DNA from: Paenibacillus aurantius
GTDB lineage: Bacteria; Bacillota; Bacilli; Paenibacillales; NBRC-103111
Reading direction: 5' to 3'
DNA: 64,000 nucleotides
Assembly (NCBI RefSeq): GCF_032268605.1
Contig: NZ_CP130318.1
Span: forward strand, 3,134,001-3,198,000
The position numbers were made by a program, and so were the translations under genes. Shown piece after piece: positions 51,986-60,906 of the stretch; within the stretch, counting starts at the first letter, position 1; each line of letters begins with the position of its first letter. The notes under the pieces are model-generated. The model did not search any database and was not told the origin of the DNA. It saw only the letters and a list, made by a program, of their open reading frames with translations.

Positions 51986-53095
51986 TTATGGTTTCACTCT
52001 CAGCTTCTCTATCTGATCCCAATCCACTGTAACGCCGAGGCCGGGCTTATCGGGCACGTGCAATTCTCCATGGATAATGAGCAGCTCTTCGACGGTGACA
52101 TCCTCCGCATATCCGGTAAAGCCGCGGATGTCCGAAGCATGCCGGGACAGATTCGGCATCGCGGCTGCCACATGGGCGGAGGCTGCCGCGCCGATTCTCC
52201 CCTCGGGCATGGAGCCGATGGTGCAGTCCTGCCGATACAGCCCGGCGAGCTCAAAAATTCGACGCGATTCCCGGATCCCTCCCGCTTCGGAGATATAGAG
52301 GTGAAGCATATCCGCCGCCCCGGATTCCAGGTGGCGCTTGGCGTCCTCGGCGTCCCACACGCCTTCGTCAATTAAGATTAGAGCCTCCGTGTGCTCGCGG
52401 AGCCATGCCAGATCCTTAAGCTGCTCACTGGGCAGCGGCTGCTCCACGATCTGTACGCCGTAATGGACCATTTCGTCGATCAGCCGTTTGGCATGTTTGG
52501 CACTGGTCCAGGCCATGTTGACATCGACGCGGATTCGAATGGAATCCGGAATGGCTTTGCGAATGCGTTTCAGCGTTTCCAGGTCCGTTTGCTCCTCCAG
52601 CCCGACCTTCAGCTTCAGCTCTTTGTAGCCCTCGGCCGCCTTCCGGCACGCCACCTCCACCATGGACTCTACCGTTCCCATAGAAATTCCACCGGTAAGC
52701 GGCACGGTATTTCTCAGCTTCCCGCCCAGCAGCCGATGAACAGGAAGCCCCGTCTGTTTTCCCCACAAGTCCCAAAGCGCCATCTCCACTCCCGCTTTGG
52801 CGAGAAGATGTCTCTTGGAGAATGCGCAAAACCCGTCCATGATGGTGCATCCCCGCGTAATGTCCCCTACCTCCAAGCCAACGAGCCGCGGGGCCCACCT
52901 TTCGTTTACTTCCTGGCAAAGGGCATGAGCTCCCCCGAACCAGGCGAGCGCTATTTCCCCGGCGCCATAGTCGCCGTTCTCGCTGCGAACAATGACAATC
53001 CCGTGGTTGGACGAGTGGTACTTCCCCCAGCTGTCGCTTACCGGTTCGCGAAACGGTAGATTGATGGGGATGGCCTCAACCGATACTATTTTCAA
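51986..53095 (-). CDS. Enolase-superfamily protein, muconate-lactonizing-enzyme subgroup, altered active site
   Basis: A 369-residue protein. The first catalytic pair KLKVG (K-x-K), metal ligands in IRVDVNMAW, QIVEQPLP and LIDEGVW are present. The second catalytic Lys, normally in an LKIxKxGG motif, is not seen; the matching segment reads LHLYISEAGG, placing Tyr there. MLE-subgroup members include dipeptide epimerases, succinylbenzoate synthase and cycloisomerases. The change argues against a two-base epimerase. Third enzyme gene from the front of the catabolic operon. Confidence 0.83.
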   Translation of the reverse strand: MKIVSVEAIPINLPFREPVSDSWGKYHSSNHGIVIVRSENGDYGAGEIALAWFGGAHALCQEVNERWAPRLVGLEVGDITRGCTIMDGFCAFSKRHLLAKAGVEMALWDLWGKQTGLPVHRLLGGKLRNTVPLTGGISMGTVESMVEVACRKAAEGYKELKLKVGLEEQTDLETLKRIRKAIPDSIRIRVDVNMAWTSAKHAKRLIDEMVHYGVQIVEQPLPSEQLKDLAWLREHTEALILIDEGVWDAEDAKRHLESGAADMLHLYISEAGGIRESRRIFELAGLYRQDCTIGSMPEGRIGAAASAHVAAAMPNLSRHASDIRGFTGYAEDVTVEELLIIHGELHVPDKPGLGVTVDWDQIEKLRVKP

Positions 53096-53133
53096 ACCGT
53101 ACCTCCTCCGTTCTCACCCTTTATACCGCCGCC

Positions 53134-53973
53134 CTATGCCAGCCCCAGCAACTCCGGCGTATTTTTATGAAGAATCTTCTCGATGACCCGGTCGGGGACA
53201 TGCGGAAGCTTGGTTCCTTGGGCCAATTCGTTGATGTTCTGGAGAGCGTCGACCATCCTCTGGACGGTGAAGAAGGGAAAATCCGTACCGAACAGCAGCT
53301 TGTCTTCGATTCCGTATTCGATCGCTTCCACCAAGGCGTTGTACATTTGCCAGGGCCGGCTCGCTAGGGCGGAAATGTCGGTGAAGACGTTGGGATTTTT
53401 GCGGACCACACTGATCGTCTCCCCGATCCACGGATGGCCCATGTGCGCAATGATCATCTTCAGGTCGGGGAAGGCTCTTGCTACCGGATCGAGGTAAACG
53501 GGACGGGACTTTTCCAATGGCCCCTTATGGACGAACGACGTGCCTTGATGCCACATGATCGGCAGCTTGAGCTCCTGCGCCTTCGAATAAAGCGGAAAGC
53601 ATATCGGGTCAAGCGGATGAAAGTCCTGGTAAATCGGAGCCAGCTTAAGCCCTTTCATATTCCAATCTTTGACGACTTGCTCCAGAATACGTTCCGGGCT
53701 GTCCCGGTTGGGATCGACACTCGCGAAGCCGAACAGCCTTGTCGGATCTTCCGCCGTATACTTCGCCACCCATTCGTTCGGTACATTAAAGCCCACGGCG
53801 GGGGCATCCAGGGCAAGCACAATCGCACCGGAACAGCCGGCGATCGATTGCCGATGCTCCTCGGGTGTGCTGCTCAAGGTGAACTGCTCTCCCCACGCTT
53901 TCTTGGCATCCGCCAGAAAATGGCCGGAAAGATGTTCTCTTTCCACCAGATGAGTATGACAATCGAATATAAT
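53134..53973 (-). CDS. Amidohydrolase-2 family protein, paralog 3, with probable ATT start
   Basis: A TIM-barrel hydrolase with GLKLAPIYQDF, MWHQGTSF, MIIAHMGHPWIG and LFGTDFPFF. The first usual start, GTG at 53946, would remove the metal motif. Reading upstream in frame gives IIFDCHTHL, the proper N-terminus as in its two paralogs. The codon at the expected start position is ATT at 53973, with AAAGGAG nine bases before it. So either an AUU start or a mutated ATG is likely. First enzyme gene after the transporter genes. Confidence 0.78.
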   Translation of the reverse strand: MIFDCHTHLVEREHLSGHFLADAKKAWGEQFTLSSTPEEHRQSIAGCSGAIVLALDAPAVGFNVPNEWVAKYTAEDPTRLFGFASVDPNRDSPERILEQVVKDWNMKGLKLAPIYQDFHPLDPICFPLYSKAQELKLPIMWHQGTSFVHKGPLEKSRPVYLDPVARAFPDLKMIIAHMGHPWIGETISVVRKNPNVFTDISALASRPWQMYNALVEAIEYGIEDKLLFGTDFPFFTVQRMVDALQNINELAQGTKLPHVPDRVIEKILHKNTPELLGLA

Positions 53974-54010
53974 GGGAATCGTCTCCTTTGATTCGAAATG
54001 GGGTGCAAGT

Positions 54011-54886
54011 TTAGCCTTTGATGGAGCCGATCAACATCCCCTTCATAAAATACTTCTGCAGGAAGGGATACACGACCATGATCGGAAATACGGTAATGAC
54101 CGTCATCGCCATTTTCAAACTTTCGGGAGTTACGAAATGCATGGCCTCTTTATCCATCTGAAACTGTTCAATGGAGTTAATGGACTGAAGCGCTATGTAC
54201 AAGACGTAGGAGAGAGGAAACAAGTCCGGGTTCATGGCATTGTAGTACTGGGTATCGATAAAAGCATTCCATTGGCCGATGGCTGAGAAAAGAGAAATGG
54301 CCGCTACCACCGGCGTACTTAACGGAAAGATGATCCGGAAGAATAAGTACAGATCGCTTGCCCCATCGATCAAAGCCGCTTCCTCGAGCTCCTTCGGTAA
54401 GCTTTCCACATAGGTTTTGAAGAGAATCATGTTAAACACGCTAACGGCTCCGGGTACAATGTACACCCAGAACGTATTGGTGAGCCCGAGCTTCTGAACG
54501 AGAAGATAGGAGGGAATCAGGCCGACCGAGTAATAAAGCGTCAGAACAAAGAATCGGCGAAATAAACGTATCCCGATCAAATCGTCCCGCGAGATAACAT
54601 AGCCGGCCATAGAAGTGATGAAGATCATCAGCGCGGTTCCCAGAACGGATCTTGCTATCGAGATATAGATGCTGTGCAGGAGATTGGGGTTCTTAAACAT
54701 GGTTATGTACGATTCGAAGGTCGGGCTTCTCGGCAGCAGCAGGAACTTTCCGCTTACCTTGGTGGCATCGCTCAAGGAATAGTTGATCAGGTGAAGGAAA
54801 GGGAACACCATAACGACAAACAGGAGAAGCATGATCAAGGTATTCAGGATATCGAACAGCCGGTCTCCAAGAGAGGGTTTATACAT
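54011..54886 (-). CDS. ABC transporter permease (LplC/YtcP-like, sugar type)
   Basis: A 291-residue inner-membrane permease with six helices. The EAA loop, which contacts the ATPase, is ELEEAALIDGASDLYLFFRIIFPLS, here in two visible halves. It pairs with the permease encoded just upstream. AAGGAG precedes the ATG at 54886. No ATPase gene lies in the cluster, as is common for Lpl-type importers, which share an MsmX-type ATPase. The substrate is probably an oligosaccharide or related glycan fragment. Confidence 0.88.
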   Translation of the reverse strand: MYKPSLGDRLFDILNTLIMLLLFVVMVFPFLHLINYSLSDATKVSGKFLLLPRSPTFESYITMFKNPNLLHSIYISIARSVLGTALMIFITSMAGYVISRDDLIGIRLFRRFFVLTLYYSVGLIPSYLLVQKLGLTNTFWVYIVPGAVSVFNMILFKTYVESLPKELEEAALIDGASDLYLFFRIIFPLSTPVVAAISLFSAIGQWNAFIDTQYYNAMNPDLFPLSYVLYIALQSINSIEQFQMDKEAMHFVTPESLKMAMTVITVFPIMVVYPFLQKYFMKGMLIGSIKG

Positions 54887-54902
54887 GAGAGATTCTCCTT
54901 CT

Positions 54903-55808
54903 TCAGAAAATGGATCTTTCCGTAAATTTCTTGGATAAGGCATTCACACTGAAGACGAGAAGGATACTGACGACGGTCTTGATGATTCCGACAGCGGTGG
55001 CGTAAGAGTAATCCAGCTGCTTCAACCCGAATTTGTAGATATACATATCCAGGACCTCCATCCGCTCCCAGTTGGTCGGATTGGTGAACATGAAGTACAG
55101 CTCGAAGTTGGAATTCAGCACCCATCCGCTGTTCAGAATGAGAATGACAATAAGTGTCGGCATCAGGTTGGGAATGGTTATGTTCCATATTTTCTGAATG
55201 CGGCTTGCTCCATCGATATCGGCCGCTTCGTACTGATCGGTGGGAATGGCCGATATGGAGGCCAAGAAGATGATGCTTATGTACCCGATGGATTTCCAGG
55301 CTTCCAAGGCCACAACGAGAAACCACGCATATTTGCCGTCTCCGAGAATATTGAGGCCCTGCGAGAGAATGCCCCATTTGACGAGCAGCTGGTTGAGAAT
55401 GCCCGAATTCTGAGCAAGGAAGCTGTTGGCGATGGAATACGTAATGACGTAGGAGATGAAAAAGGGAAAAAAGGAAACGGTTTGGATGGTTTTCAGGAAG
55501 AACCGGATGCGGATTTCGTTGAAGAGGATGGCCAGGATCAACCCGAAAGAGAGATTGATGACGATGGACATGAGATTCATGCTGAGGGTATTGCGAAGCA
55601 GGTAGATGTAATCCTTGCTTTGAACGAAGAACATTTTGAAATTATCCCAGCCGACCCAAGGAACATCCCATATGCTCAATCCGACTTGGTACCGCTTGAA
55701 CGCCATCGTCCAGCCGGCAAGCGGGATGTAATGAAAGATGAGCACCGCTATAACGGCGGGTGCCAGCATGAGATACAAATACCGTTGTTTATAGAGCTTT
55801 GCCGCCAC
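54903..55808 (-). CDS. ABC transporter permease (LplB-like, sugar type)
   Basis: A 301-residue permease with six membrane helices. The EAA loop is YEAADIDGASRIQKIWNITIP in two halves, and the N-terminus YLYLMLAPAVIAVLIFHYIPLAGW is typical of LplB proteins. The GTG at 55808 is chosen because AAGGGGGG lies eight bases upstream; a longer frame has no such signal. It forms the translocation channel with the second permease and takes substrate from the binding lipoprotein. Confidence 0.88.
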   Translation of the reverse strand: MAAKLYKQRYLYLMLAPAVIAVLIFHYIPLAGWTMAFKRYQVGLSIWDVPWVGWDNFKMFFVQSKDYIYLLRNTLSMNLMSIVINLSFGLILAILFNEIRIRFFLKTIQTVSFFPFFISYVITYSIANSFLAQNSGILNQLLVKWGILSQGLNILGDGKYAWFLVVALEAWKSIGYISIIFLASISAIPTDQYEAADIDGASRIQKIWNITIPNLMPTLIVILILNSGWVLNSNFELYFMFTNPTNWERMEVLDMYIYKFGLKQLDYSYATAVGIIKTVVSILLVFSVNALSKKFTERSIF

Positions 55809-55890
55809 CTTACAGCACCCCCCTTTCCGAAGATTGCCTGACAACCGGTTACCCGACCGGTTGTCAGACGTTTTGCGCAACTAGGATTTA

Positions 55891-57606
55891 TTACTTCTTG
55901 ACTTTGCTCATTTCTTCTTTGTACATATCGTTGAACTTGGCGATGACTTTATCCGGATTCAATTTGTCATATTCCTTGACCAGGTCGTTGTAGATCTGGT
56001 CGAATTCCGCTTCCCTCTTCGCCATGATGAGCTTCGGCGTGTTCTTGACACGCAGATCGACCATCTTCTGATACGTTGGAGTCAGCTCCGAGGTTGGATC
56101 CAGCTTGATGTTGCCGATGATGCCCACCTTGGCGCCTTTGCCGTTCTTCTGCCACCAGTCGATGGACGATTTCCAACCCAGCTTCTGGAATACCGCCATG
56201 GACTCAGGCGATTGAATGAGCTCATCGCGGAGCTGCGGATCGTAGGTGAACCCGTAAGGCTTGCCGTCTTTACCCGCACGCACATCTTTGCCGAAGACTT
56301 CGAACAGATTGAGTCCGATTCGGTTATCCGGATTTTTCGTTTCCGTCTTATACAGGTCCGTAGGTACGCGCTTGCCATTCTGCACGGTGAAATGCTTGCC
56401 TTCGATGCCGTCCTGCATTAGGATTTGACCTTCCTCGGAGGCAAACCAGTCCAGCAGCTCGACGATCCGTTTCGGATCTTTGGCGTTCTTCGTGATGACG
56501 GTTGAGTAGAACGGATAAATATCCAGCTCCATCATCAGGCGCGGTTCTTTGTTCTGCACTTGCCGGTTGCTCTGGATCGGCATCATGACATACTGCTGGT
56601 CCCCGCGACCCGAAGCTTTGATCTTCTTATTGTCTGCCGTACCACTGGAATACCAGGAGGTAAGCGCGCGTCCGCTGTTCATTTTCTCCCCGACCTGCGC
56701 TACCTTATCCGTAAAGCTCTCGGGATCGAGGATGCCTTCCCGGTATAGGCGGTTGAAGAACTTAAAGGAGTCGACAACATCCTGGTTTTTGAAATAGTCC
56801 AGAAACTTGTTCTCCGCACTGCTGAACAGGACGCCTTCGTTGCCGGCTACGCCTGTTGTTTTGCCGCCTTTCTCATACATAATTCCGGCGATCCCCGCCA
56901 TGCCCCAGGCTTCTCCGAAGGGAGCGACCATTCCGATGGTTTTGGAGCCGTCCGGAGCGGTCGGGAAGTCTTTCATCGCCTGCTTCAGGAATTTAACCCA
57001 ATCGTCTTCCGAGACGAGGCTGGGATAACCTTGCTTCGCCAGAGCATCGATTCGGGTCCAGACATCATTCCCGGTTCCAAGGGAAGTGGAATCATAGTTC
57101 CGGAATTCCCACTTGTAGAGCTTGCCGTCGGTTGATAACGCTTTCCAAAAGGGGATCTGTTCTTTCCAGCGGTTGGAGAAATTCGGCATCTGCGGAAGGT
57201 ATTCGTCAAGGGGAAGAAGCGCTCCTGCCTGCTGGTATTTCTTGAAATTGATGTTCCCTTGAATCCACATGATCTCCGGGTAGTCCTTGGCCGCGAGCAT
57301 CAGATTGGTTTTCTCGTCATAGTTTCCTGCATAGGGGACATATTCGATGACAATATTGAATTTATCCTTAATCACTTTTCCGATTTCCGTTTCATCGCTG
57401 CGTTTGATCTTGCCGTCCCCGCCCGGCACCATGTACTTGATGACGTATTCCGATTTAGCTGCAGAAGGCGCGTTAGATGGTGCATTGGTGCCGGCCGCGC
57501 TTGGCGAGGGTGCAACCTCCCCTGTTTTCGAACAAGCCGCTAACAAGAGAACCGGAAGACACAAGGACCATACGAACGCTTTACGTTTCCTATGTAGCAA
57601 TCCCAT
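55891..57606 (-). CDS. Extracellular solute-binding lipoprotein (LplA-like)
   Basis: A 571-residue substrate-binding protein. The lipobox LLLAACS anchors it to the membrane. SBP_bac_1-type features are YVPYAGNYDEKTNLMLAAKD and YPEIMWIQGN. Its length suits the large LplA-type oligosaccharide binders of Paenibacillus. AAAAGGGG precedes the ATG at 57606. First gene of the cluster; transcription likely starts in the region shared with the divergent IclR gene. Confidence 0.88.
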   Translation of the reverse strand: MGLLHRKRKAFVWSLCLPVLLLAACSKTGEVAPSPSAAGTNAPSNAPSAAKSEYVIKYMVPGGDGKIKRSDETEIGKVIKDKFNIVIEYVPYAGNYDEKTNLMLAAKDYPEIMWIQGNINFKKYQQAGALLPLDEYLPQMPNFSNRWKEQIPFWKALSTDGKLYKWEFRNYDSTSLGTGNDVWTRIDALAKQGYPSLVSEDDWVKFLKQAMKDFPTAPDGSKTIGMVAPFGEAWGMAGIAGIMYEKGGKTTGVAGNEGVLFSSAENKFLDYFKNQDVVDSFKFFNRLYREGILDPESFTDKVAQVGEKMNSGRALTSWYSSGTADNKKIKASGRGDQQYVMMPIQSNRQVQNKEPRLMMELDIYPFYSTVITKNAKDPKRIVELLDWFASEEGQILMQDGIEGKHFTVQNGKRVPTDLYKTETKNPDNRIGLNLFEVFGKDVRAGKDGKPYGFTYDPQLRDELIQSPESMAVFQKLGWKSSIDWWQKNGKGAKVGIIGNIKLDPTSELTPTYQKMVDLRVKNTPKLIMAKREAEFDQIYNDLVKEYDKLNPDKVIAKFNDMYKEEMSKVKK

Positions 57607-57718
57607 TGCAACATCCCCTTTTACCTGTTTTCGTCCAGCGGTAACCATACTTTCCTTCCTGAACCAGCGGCAATAAAAGCCGACACCTCCTTTGTAAGTT
57701 CTTTTAGCACGATCGTTC

Positions 57719-57736
57719 TGTTCCATATGTTGAACA
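57719..57736. promoter_or_regulatory. Possible IclR operator before the transporter genes
   Basis: TGTTC-N8-GAACA forms an 18-base interrupted palindrome. GAAC/GTTC half-sites recur several times in the 57607-57888 gap. Weak support; binding is inferred only from its place between the divergent genes. Confidence 0.35.
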
Positions 57737-57797
57737 TTAATATGAAGTTGTTCTAAATAAAGGATAATCCGCCGCCATACTCCTGTCAACGGGTTTT

Positions 57798-57826
57798 TTG
57801 TAATTGATGTTTAGATATTGTAAAAT
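57798..57826 (+). promoter_or_regulatory. Promoter of the second IclR gene
   Basis: TTGTAA (57798-57803) and TAAAAT (57821-57826) are spaced by 17 bases, about 60 bases before the IclR start. Confidence 0.6.
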
Positions 57827-57888
57827 GAACGATAACGCACTATGATAAGGATTATTTCCTCAAAATATATTCAATAGGTGGAACGAAA

Positions 57889-58686
57889 ATGAAAATGGAT
57901 ACCGAAATTCAGAAAGCCAAATACTCCGTCCCCGCTCTCGACAAAACGATGGTCATTTTGGACCATTTGTCGAAAAACAGTAAGGGAGTAAGCTTGTCGG
58001 ATCTTAGCAGCGAGCTAGGTCTTCCCAAAACCAGTGTTTTTAATATTATGCAGACGTTGGAAGCTTATAATTGGGTGCGCAAGGATAGCAGCGGCTTGTT
58101 TCAGCTTGGACTAAAGCTTTATAGTTTGGGGATGTCTTCGCTGCGGAACATAAACATCAAAGATTCTTTCGTTCCTTATTTGGAACAACTGCGGGATGAC
58201 ACTCATTTCACCGTTCATCTCTGTGCTTACGAGAAAGGCGAAACCGTCTGCCTGGAGAAAATCGAAGGCCCCGGTACCATCCGGTTCCTCTCCTACGTGG
58301 GAGAACGGAAGCTGATGAACACGACCTCCGTCGGAAAAGCAATAGCAGCGTATTTACCGGAGAATGAGCTTCAAGTGGTTTTCTCCAAAGGATTCAACAA
58401 CCTGACCCCCAACTCCATTACTAATGAACGGGAGTTCAGGGAGCATCTCGTTCAGATCCGCCAATTCGGATATGCGGTGGACGATGAGGAGGGCGAGATC
58501 GGGGTTCGCTGCTTGGGTGCGCCCATCTTCATGGAAGACGGGCTAATGTTCGGCGCGGTGAGCGTATCGACACTGAAAAGCAACCTGCCCGTTCAGAAGT
58601 TCCAGGAATACGGCCAGCTGCTCATGCAGGTTGCAGAGAAGCTCTCCCGCAGCCTCGGTTACGCCGGTTCCTATCCCAAGCCATAA
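57889..58686 (+). CDS. IclR family transcriptional regulator of the catabolic cluster
   Basis: A 265-residue regulator. The winged helix (TMVILDHLSKNSKGVSLSDL; LPKTSVFNIMQTLEAYNWV) precedes the effector domain (NTTSVGKAIAAYLPE; VRCLGAPIFMEDGLMFGAVSVS). AGGTGG lies before the ATG. It is divergent from the transporter and enzyme genes and is probably their repressor or activator. It differs clearly from the IclR protein encoded at 6266. Confidence 0.86.
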   Translation: MKMDTEIQKAKYSVPALDKTMVILDHLSKNSKGVSLSDLSSELGLPKTSVFNIMQTLEAYNWVRKDSSGLFQLGLKLYSLGMSSLRNINIKDSFVPYLEQLRDDTHFTVHLCAYEKGETVCLEKIEGPGTIRFLSYVGERKLMNTTSVGKAIAAYLPENELQVVFSKGFNNLTPNSITNEREFREHLVQIRQFGYAVDDEEGEIGVRCLGAPIFMEDGLMFGAVSVSTLKSNLPVQKFQEYGQLLMQVAEKLSRSLGYAGSYPKP

Positions 58687-58689
58687 GAA

Positions 58690-58735
58690 GAGAGGTCGTT
58701 CCAAAAGTCATCATCGATGACCGGGACGGCCTTCT
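58690..58735 (+). terminator. Possible terminator after the IclR gene
   Basis: AGGTCGTTCC pairs (with G-T pairs) to GGGACGGCCT around a loop rich in self-complementary bases, followed by a moderate T content. It lies directly after the IclR stop; the rest of the gap to 58858 shows nothing further. Confidence 0.45.
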
Positions 58736-58858
58736 TGAGCTAAGCTTACTTTTTTACGATAATCGATAACCCGCTTAGCTGCGTTCCAATATTTTCACTA
58801 GAGGTTCGTTATTTTTCTAAAAATAGGCGTGAATTCTAGGACGAGAGGATGAGGGAGC

Positions 58859-59683
58859 ATGAAGATCTACATCATGACGGACATGGAAGGCGTCAGCGGA
58901 GTTATTAATAATAAGGATTGGTGTGAGCCTGGCGGGAGTTATTACGAGGAAGGCAAAGAGCTTCTGACCCAGGAGGTCAATGCGGCCGTGGAAGGATTTT
59001 ATGCTGCAGGCGCGACGGAAATCCACGTGGTCGACGGTCATGGCTGGGGAGGGGTCAATCATCTTTTACTTGACCCCCGCGTTTCGTACATAAGGTACTT
59101 TCTTCCTAAGCCCTATCCGTTTTATCTGGATAGCACCTATTCGGCTATCGCTTGGGTCGGGCAGCATGCCAAAGCGGGAACGGACTATGCCCACCTGCCG
59201 CATACGGGGTCCTATGACGTGCTCGACTGTACGATTAATGGTCTATCGGTAGGAGAATTCGGCAAAGTCGCCCTTTGTGCTGCCGCTCTGGGGATCCCGT
59301 CGATATTCGGCTCCGGTGACGAAGCGTTTGTAGAGGAGGCGAGGAAGCTGACCGGCGGAATCGAAACCGTCAGCGTGAAGCAGGGAAAAGTCCCCGGATC
59401 AGGAGACGAATGCGAAACCGACGCTTACCGCAGCCGCAACCTCTCTGCCATCCATCTCCACCCTGCCGTGGCGAGGGCACGTATCCGAGAAGGAGCAGAG
59501 AAGGCGCTGGCCCGCTTCCTGCGCGATCCCGAATCCTTTCCTCTGCTGAAACTGGCTCCCCCCTACCGGATGATCACCCGTTACCGCAAGCAAGGGGATT
59601 CGCCCGCCCGCACCTTGGCAGCCGACCATCCCTCCGATCTCATTGAGTTGATGAACGAGCCGGGTAGACCGGTTGATTGCTAA
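58859..59683 (+). CDS. M55 family D-aminopeptidase (DppA-like)
   Basis: A 274-residue zinc peptidase. The family opens with YIMTDMEGVSGV, where the acids bind metal, and continues with EIHVVDGHGWGG, HTGSYDVLD and SVGEFGKVALCAAALGIP. DppA in Bacillus releases N-terminal D-amino acids from peptides and is induced in early sporulation. Its place beside the catabolic cluster raises the idea that the imported compound contains D-amino acids or peptidoglycan fragments. That link is only positional. Confidence 0.86.
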   Translation: MKIYIMTDMEGVSGVINNKDWCEPGGSYYEEGKELLTQEVNAAVEGFYAAGATEIHVVDGHGWGGVNHLLLDPRVSYIRYFLPKPYPFYLDSTYSAIAWVGQHAKAGTDYAHLPHTGSYDVLDCTINGLSVGEFGKVALCAAALGIPSIFGSGDEAFVEEARKLTGGIETVSVKQGKVPGSGDECETDAYRSRNLSAIHLHPAVARARIREGAEKALARFLRDPESFPLLKLAPPYRMITRYRKQGDSPARTLAADHPSDLIELMNEPGRPVDC

Positions 59684-60222
59684 AAGATGTCACTGCGATT
59701 ATCCCTTCCCGAGAGAAGATCCTCATTAGAGCCTTCTATCTTTTCTAGAAGATAAGGCTGAAACGGCTGCAAAAGTCGATCCACCTCTTCGGCTCCCGAT
59801 GAAACCAGGCTTTCCAGAAGCTCCATTTCGAAAATGAGGCCAATTCCCTCCACGCTGTCCAGGTGAAAGATCGCGTGACCTTTGGTCCATACCTCCCTAA
59901 CCTTTGTAATCAGGACAGGTTGACCATAGAGAGTGTCAAACATGGAGACAATTGAAGGATCGTTCAACTCAAAATAATCAAATTCGATCTCTACTTCTCG
60001 ATCCCGCCTGCTATAGATGTACACCATAAAAGGCTTGTCCTCTTCTTTTCTTACCTTGATCCGTTTGGAGTAGGTCCCGGTGAGAGGATCAGGAACCTTG
60101 TAAATCCGATCGGTCTGCTGCTTTTTCGTAACATATCGAGCTTGTTGGTCTTGGAGGACTTTTCGAATTTCTTGGAAATCCTCACAGCGGTATTTTGCCT
60201 CCCGTCGAAGAGAGATAATCAT
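59680..60222 (-). CDS. CYTH-like (class IV adenylate cyclase/triphosphatase) protein
   Basis: A 180-residue protein resembling the CYTH tunnel fold: basic strands KRIKVRKEE, VREVWTKGHAIFHLDSVEG and GLIFEMELLE match conserved positions of this group, whose members act on triphosphates. The classical N-terminal ExExK motif is not obvious. Function is therefore uncertain. Its 3' end overlaps the DppA gene by four bases in convergent orientation, and its start overlaps the acetyltransferase stop by four bases. Confidence 0.65.
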   Translation of the reverse strand: MIISLRREAKYRCEDFQEIRKVLQDQQARYVTKKQQTDRIYKVPDPLTGTYSKRIKVRKEEDKPFMVYIYSRRDREVEIEFDYFELNDPSIVSMFDTLYGQPVLITKVREVWTKGHAIFHLDSVEGIGLIFEMELLESLVSSGAEEVDRLLQPFQPYLLEKIEGSNEDLLSGRDNRSDIF

Positions 60223-60794
60223 ATTAAACCTCCTTTAGGAGAATAACCTGTCACGATTTTTTCCATATTGCATCTCCAGATCATATGATCCATCCCGGCT
60301 CCCCAATAATCAGGTAGGAGATAGGCCGGCTCTCCGAGCTTCTTCGTCCATAGCTGCTGCGCCCTTGGATACCCGCTGTCGAGACAAAATTCGGAAACCC
60401 CTTTCCCTTGCAAGTGCAGCAAAATGGCATTAAGAAGAAGAGTTCCGACTCCCTGTCCCTGATAGCCGGGATGAACGAACACCGTCCCCACCTCGGTCAC
60501 CTGGTCCATGGCCCCTTGGGTAAGGTCATGAATAAGCCTGCTGGAAGGCCCAGCCTCCACCGTTCCGATGATCCGGTCAGCATGGAGAGCCAAATAAAAA
60601 TGCCTCTCTCTCCCATCCGTTTCCAGGTCCAATCGAATGGCTCTTCGCTTGGCTTCGATTTCTTGCTGCCGCTCATCCGTTAAATGGGCGATTCCTTCCT
60701 TGTCAAAGGTATCCGTGATCACGAGCTCCATCAAATGATCCAGTTCGTTTAGATCCTGGTAAGCGGGTCTTCTTATCTCTACAGTAGCCGGCAG
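60219..60794 (-). CDS. GNAT acetyltransferase with probable CTG start
   Basis: A GNAT protein with EVGTVFVHPGYQGQGVGTLLLNAIL as the acetyl-CoA region, in two conserved blocks. The first usual start, TTG at 60734, gives 171 residues without the first beta strand. In frame upstream lie PATVEIRRPAYQDLNELDH, the typical N-terminus, and the codon eight bases after a strong AAGGAGG is CTG at 60794. A CTG start (or a mutated ATG) giving 191 residues is the best reading. Acceptor unknown. Confidence 0.72.
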   Translation of the reverse strand: MPATVEIRRPAYQDLNELDHLMELVITDTFDKEGIAHLTDERQQEIEAKRRAIRLDLETDGRERHFYLALHADRIIGTVEAGPSSRLIHDLTQGAMDQVTEVGTVFVHPGYQGQGVGTLLLNAILLHLQGKGVSEFCLDSGYPRAQQLWTKKLGEPAYLLPDYWGAGMDHMIWRCNMEKIVTGYSPKGGLI

Positions 60795-60906
60795 GTTGGT
60801 TCCCTCCTTTTTGCTTTTCTTGAATCACGGACACGGCCCTGCTCTATATCAGGCAGGGCCTCTACAACCCGTCTCCTAATGGGATAAACGTATAATTATG
60901 TCGTAA

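Noticed and set aside
58859-59683. The DppA-type gene as proof that the cluster degrades peptidoglycan peptides
   Set aside because: The link is only adjacency, the gene is on the other strand beyond a possible terminator, and the importer is of sugar type.
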